From positions 1 to 11,367 of the forward strand of contig JAAUTT010000063.1 in the NCBI GenBank assembly GCA_012031335.1: a stretch of 11,367 nucleotides of DNA, read 5' to 3'. The position numbers and the translations under genes were made by a program. Shown here in pieces: positions 8,211-11,367 of the stretch. The stretch comes from Bacteroidales bacterium (GTDB taxonomy: Bacteria > Bacteroidota > Bacteroidia > Bacteroidales > JAAUTT01). The notes beneath the pieces are model-generated. The model was not told the origin of the DNA, did not search any database, and saw only the letters and a program-made list of their open reading frames with translations. Positions within the stretch are counted from its first letter, which is position 1; each line of letters begins with the position of its first letter.

Positions 8211-8283
8211 TCGGGGTGGGGCGACTCGAACGCCCGGCCTCTACGTCCCGAACGTAGCGCGCTACCAACTGCGCTACACCCCG
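8211..8283 (-). tRNA. tRNA-Pro (anticodon CGG)
   Basis: The reverse complement folds as a complete 73-base cloverleaf. The acceptor stem is CGGGGTG/CACCCCG with discriminator A. The D arm is GCGC/GCGC with loop AGTTGGTA. The anticodon stem is CTACG/CGTAG around loop TTCGGGA, giving anticodon CGG, which reads proline codon CCG. The variable loop is AGGCC and the T arm is GGGCG/CGCCC with loop TTCGAGT. The C1-G72 pair is typical of bacterial proline tRNAs. The 3' CCA is not encoded and would be added after transcription. It stands alone, opposite in direction to both flanking genes. Confidence 0.97.
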
Positions 8284-8419
8284 CTTTGGAATATTGAATA
8301 AAATCAAATATTTTTTCAGAAGCGTTGCAAACCTATAAATTTTTTTTCAAAATAGGTACTTTTTATCCGCAATATTCTATTTCAACCTTCGATCCTGAAT
8401 TTTCTTTGAAATGATTCTA

Positions 8420-8464
8420 AATTGTGTCCATTGAGCATCAATTAATATGTAATGTGACACAATT
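8420..8464. promoter_or_regulatory. Inverted repeat, candidate operator upstream of aldo/keto reductase
   Basis: AATTGTGTC at 8420-8428 is an exact reverse complement of GACACAATT at 8456-8464, 27 bases apart. The right arm overlaps TGTGACACA, itself a short dyad. It ends three bases before a good -7 box, where a bound regulator would affect transcription. The regulator cannot be named. Confidence 0.4.
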
Positions 8465-8467
8465 GCA

Positions 8468-8475
8468 TAAATTTG
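8468..8475 (+). promoter_or_regulatory. Bacteroidota-type -7 promoter box
   Basis: TAAATTTG matches the Bacteroidota -7 consensus TAnnTTTG exactly and lies 28 bases before the ATG at 8504. No good TTTG -33 element is seen at the usual spacing, so the promoter may be weak or need an activator. Confidence 0.45.
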
Positions 8476-8503
8476 TTAATATAACACATTAAAACTATTA
8501 CCT

Positions 8504-9703
8504 ATGAACTTCAATTCCAGGAGAAATTTCTTAAAGTTGACGGCTGGCGCCGCTGCAGCAGGTCTTGCGCTACCAATGAGTTTACAGGGAAAATCTGCTT
8601 CATCAGCACGTGTTGATCCTTCTAAAATAATCTATCGTGAACTTGGGAAAACAGGCATTAAACTTCCTATAATGAGCCTGGGTGTAATGCGTGCTGATAA
8701 TCCCAACCTGGTTAGTGCTGCTCTCGATGCGGGAATGGTTCACCTCGACACCGCTCATGGATACCAGAATGGTAACAACGAACTGATGCTCGGTAAACTT
8801 CTGAAAGAAAGGAAAAGGGATTCATTTGTTATCTCCACTAAAATGCACCTTCCTTCCGACCGTTCTACCGGATTGTTTACTGCCGATGCCACTTATGACA
8901 AGTTTATGAGTATGCTCAATACAAGTTTGGAACGTCTTCAAATGGACCATGTCGATATCCTATATCTCCATGCAGTTTCGGCCCGGGAAGCTGCTTTGAA
9001 CGAGGACATGCTCAGGGCATTATCCGATGCAAAAAAGCAAGGTAAGGCACGGTTTCTGGGCATATCCACACACAGCAAGGAGCCGGTGGTAATTCAGGCT
9101 GCCATCGATAGTAAATTGTACGACCTTATCCTGACATCCTATAATTTTGCTCAACCTCATGTAGCCGAAATGAAACAGTCAATTGCCAAAGCCAAAGAAG
9201 CCGGTCTAGGAATTGTGGCTATGAAAACCATGGCGGGCGGTTATTTGGATCGTGAGCGTACAAAACCTGTAAATGCAAAAGCCGCTTTACGCTGGGCTTT
9301 GCAGGATCCAAACGTTGATACCGCCATACCGGGTGCCACAACATTCGATCATTTAAATGAAATGATAGAAGTGATGAGCAATTTAAATTTTAGCGACGAA
9401 GAAAAATCTTTTCTCCAGGCTTATAACGGAGGCGCTTCTCTTTACTGTTCCGGATGCCGGGAGTGTATACCTCAATGTCCTCATAACCTTGCGGTTCCCG
9501 AAATTATGAGATCGTACATGTACACTTATGGATATAAGGATGCCGGGTTGGCTCAGGATGAAATTAATTCACTGGCTGTTGCCGAACTCCCTTGCAACCT
9601 CTGTGAAACATGCAGTGTGAGTTGTACCAATGGATTTGCTGTTAAAGACCGGATTTCGGATGTTTGGCGTTTAAAACAGGTTCCGAGAGAATTTATTGCA
9701 TAA
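8504..9703 (+). CDS. Tat-exported aldo/keto reductase with C-terminal 4Fe-4S ferredoxin domain
   Basis: An intact protein of 399 residues. It begins with a twin-arginine signal (SRRNFLK at 5-11, then an Ala-rich hydrophobic stretch to about 29), so it is probably folded with cofactor and exported. Residues about 42-300 form an aldo/keto reductase barrel with the expected catalytic tetrad: Asp82 and Tyr87 (HLDTAHGYQNG), Lys113 (STKMHL) and His156 (LYLHAV). The C-terminus holds two CxxCxxCxxxC motifs, Cys315/318/321/325 and Cys364/367/370/374, each suited to bind a 4Fe-4S cluster; the first is followed by Pro. This is the known AKR/4Fe-4S-binding fusion. It suggests electron transfer between an iron-sulfur partner and a carbonyl or sugar-like substrate. 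The substrate and physiological direction are unknown. It is a single-gene unit with its own promoter region and a shared terminator. Confidence 0.95.
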   Translation: MNFNSRRNFLKLTAGAAAAGLALPMSLQGKSASSARVDPSKIIYRELGKTGIKLPIMSLGVMRADNPNLVSAALDAGMVHLDTAHGYQNGNNELMLGKLLKERKRDSFVISTKMHLPSDRSTGLFTADATYDKFMSMLNTSLERLQMDHVDILYLHAVSAREAALNEDMLRALSDAKKQGKARFLGISTHSKEPVVIQAAIDSKLYDLILTSYNFAQPHVAEMKQSIAKAKEAGLGIVAMKTMAGGYLDRERTKPVNAKAALRWALQDPNVDTAIPGATTFDHLNEMIEVMSNLNFSDEEKSFLQAYNGGASLYCSGCRECIPQCPHNLAVPEIMRSYMYTYGYKDAGLAQDEINSLAVAELPCNLCETCSVSCTNGFAVKDRISDVWRLKQVPREFIA

Positions 9704-9709
9704 TATAAA

Positions 9710-9741
9710 AAAGAGCCGGGGATCCAAATCCCCGGCTCTTT
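9710..9741. terminator. Bidirectional terminator between convergent genes
   Basis: Perfect 14-pair stem, 9710-9723 with 9728-9741, with CCAA loop and a GC-rich core (GAGCCGGGGAT). On the - strand it is followed by six T, making it a strong terminator for the kinase gene. On the + strand it has only three T, inside the stem, but sits seven bases after the aldo/keto reductase stop codon and probably serves that gene too. Confidence 0.93.
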
Positions 9742-9757
9742 AAATTAATAAAACAGG

Positions 9758-10752
9758 TTAGTTAATTTCCTTGTTTTTTAATTCGTTCAATAGTTGAGTT
9801 TTATCGATCGGTACTACCCCTACCTTTTCGCAAACCAGTCCACCGGCAATATTGGCTACCTGGGCGGTGATTACAGTATCCATTCCAGAGGCCATGCAGA
9901 GACTGGCCACACTGATAACTGTATCTCCGGCTCCGGACACATCTGATATATCGCGTATTTCGGCAGGTATTAACTTATATGAATTCCCCGTCGCTGATAA
10001 AAACGCCATATTCCGAAAGGGTTACAAGTACATATCTGATTCCTTGCTTATGCAAATGAAGAGCAGCATCGAACAGCCCTTTCGCATCGTTTTTTTTTCA
10101 GGTCAATTTTGAGGCCTTCCGTAAGTTCTTTAAAATTAGGTTTGAAGAGTGTAGTTTCATTATATTGAAGGAAATTCCTTTTCTTTGGATCAACCAGTGT
10201 TGGGATATTTTTTTCTTTTGCCATGGAAACAACAGATGTAATCACCTCCGGTGTGATAACCCCTTTGTCGTAATCTTCAAATATAATGGCACTGATAATA
10301 TGTTCATTGAGAAGCTTTTCCACATGCTTTATAAAATTGTTTTCTGTCTGTAAAGAAAGAGGTTTGTCCGTTTCTCTGTCGACACGCATCAGATGCTGAC
10401 GTCCACTGATGATCCTGGTTTTTACAGTGGTAATACGGTCCGGATCGGAAATAATCCCTTCGGCCGTAATGTTTTTTTCAGTTAACAGTTCGCGGAAGGT
10501 TTCTGCTCTTTCATCATTGCCAACAACAGCGCATAAAATGGGTACAGCTCCCAGCGACTGAATGTTTAAAGCTACATTGGCAGCTCCACCCAGGCGATTT
10601 TCCTGTTCGATCATCGAAATAATCGGAACCGGCGCTTCGGGAGAAATCCGTTCTACTTTGCCCATTAAATAGGAGTCAATCATTACGTCGCCAATTACAA
10701 GCACCTTGTGTTGCGAAAACGATTCAAATATTTCAGCAATAGATTTAGTCAT
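9758..10752 (-). CDS. rfaE1: PfkB-family kinase, D-glycero-beta-D-manno-heptose-7-phosphate kinase type, two frameshifts
   Basis: After removing one base from the nine-base A run (T on the + strand, 10090-10098) and one from the four-G run (C on the + strand, 9986-9989), this reads as 330 residues, the normal length of a stand-alone RfaE1 kinase. The N-terminal part is strikingly like the HldE kinase domain: VIGDVMIDSYLMGKVERISP (residues 19-38), then PEAPVPI and GGAANVALN (from 55). The PfkB signature SGAGDTV is at 272-278, with catalytic Asp276. Family role: phosphorylates heptose-7-phosphate at C1 in ADP-heptose synthesis for lipopolysaccharide core. The nucleotidyltransferase domain fused in E. 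coli HldE is absent here and must be a separate gene. It follows priA by 45 bases on the same strand and may be co-transcribed. Another PfkB sugar kinase is possible but less likely. Confidence 0.88.
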
Positions 10753-10797
10753 GCGAAAAACAATAAAACAGCGAAGATAAGCAAGAATTCATAATTT

Positions 10798-11367
10798 TTA
10801 CATAGGATCCACATCAACAGTAATGAGCACCGTTTTATGATGATCGTTCTGTTTAAAAAGGGTAATTTCGGAAATTAATAATTCTTTCCATTCTCTCAGT
10901 TGCACATTACGAGGTATCTTAATCATTATCTGTTTCTGATAGTAATTTTGAATACGGGGAATAAGAGTGAATTCGGGGCCAAATACCTTATCTCCGAAAT
11001 GGGTTCTCAAACGGCTGGCAAGGTAGTCGGCCGATATTGTGAGTGCATTTGTTTCCCGGTGTTTAAGAATCAGCTGTATGAGCCGGCTGAAGGGTGGATA
11101 ATGGAATTGTTTGCGCTCGTAAAGCTGCGACCGGAACATGTTTTCATAGCCATTCCTTACTACTTCCTGAATAATAGGATGTTCCGGCAGCGTAGTTTGA
11201 ATAATTACTTTACCCTGTTTTTGCCTTCGGCCTGCTCTTCCACTAACCTGGGCCATCAGCTGGTAACTTCTTTCGTAGGCTCTGAAATCGGGATAGTTGA
11301 GTAAGTGGTCGGCATCCAGAATCCCAACCAGGCGTAACATTCTGGAAATCGAGACCTTTTGTAATCA
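10798..11367 (-). CDS. priA: Primosomal protein N' (PriA helicase), C-terminal part, one frameshift
   Basis: This is the 3' end of the gene; the 5' part lies beyond the right edge. Reading inwards from the edge, ITKGLDFQNVT is helicase motif V. After removing one G from the pair at 11331-11332 it continues as LVGILDADHLLNYPDFRA, then QVSGRAGRRQKQGKV (motif VI with the arginine finger). The PriA C-terminal domain (FHYPPFSRLIQLIL to TVLITVDVDPM) completes it. The corrected in-window part is 188 residues. PriA is a superfamily 2 3'-5' DNA helicase that reloads the replisome at stalled forks. The zinc-binding cysteine region and ATPase Walker motifs are outside the window. As a housekeeping gene it should be functional, so the break is most likely a sequence error. 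Confidence 0.93.

Noticed and set aside
8284..8340. Promoter of tRNA-Pro on the - strand (AATATTTG with an upstream TTTG)
   Set aside because: The -7 box has a mismatch at its first base and the TTTG is only about 15 bases away, shorter than the usual Bacteroidota spacing.
9852..10112. Open frames on the + strand over the kinase and priA genes
   Set aside because: They are antisense to well-recognised protein families and show no family-like sequence, signal or start context of their own.

Overview
The window looks like a piece of a Bacteroidota chromosome, most likely a member of the Bacteroidia; this is inferred from gene content. The signs are TonB-dependent receptors (one with an N-terminal carboxypeptidase-regulatory-like domain), paired DUF4625-type lipoproteins, a two-domain-flanked calcineurin phosphoesterase typical of the phylum, AT-rich spacers, no clear Shine-Dalgarno sequences, and a TAnnTTTG-type -7 box upstream of one gene.

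Left part (1-4962, all + strand): the 3' part of a TonB-dependent receptor, two histidine-rich lipoproteins of the DUF4625 type, and a secreted calcineurin-like phosphoesterase closed by a clear hairpin terminator. Middle part (4963-8007, + strand): a small histidine-rich membrane-anchored or secreted protein, then a full-length second TonB-dependent receptor with its own terminator. Both of these middle genes have the same 12-base sequence about 75 bases before the start codon. Together the first receptor, the lipoproteins, the small protein and the second receptor look like an outer-membrane uptake locus for a metal ion or metal complex (zinc is my first guess, copper or another metal is possible). 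The assignment rests on histidine/acid-rich extracytoplasmic proteins next to receptors, not on a demonstrated substrate.

Right part: a tRNA-Pro(CGG) on the - strand, then a + strand Tat-exported aldo/keto reductase with a C-terminal pair of 4Fe-4S cysteine motifs. A strong shared terminator separates it from a convergent pair on the - strand: priA (3' part only) followed by an rfaE1/hldE-type heptose-7-phosphate kinase.

The most important practical point is that six of the nine protein genes are broken by single-base length changes, almost all in short homopolymers: eleven in about 11.4 kb. Each gene reads through with normal family sequence once one base is added or removed at these runs, and the housekeeping gene priA is hit too. 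This pattern points to indel errors in the sequence and not to eleven real pseudogene mutations. I therefore annotate whole genes across the breaks and list each break site. I found no CRISPR array, transposase, integrase, toxin or defence gene, and no convincing new system beyond the putative metal-uptake locus.
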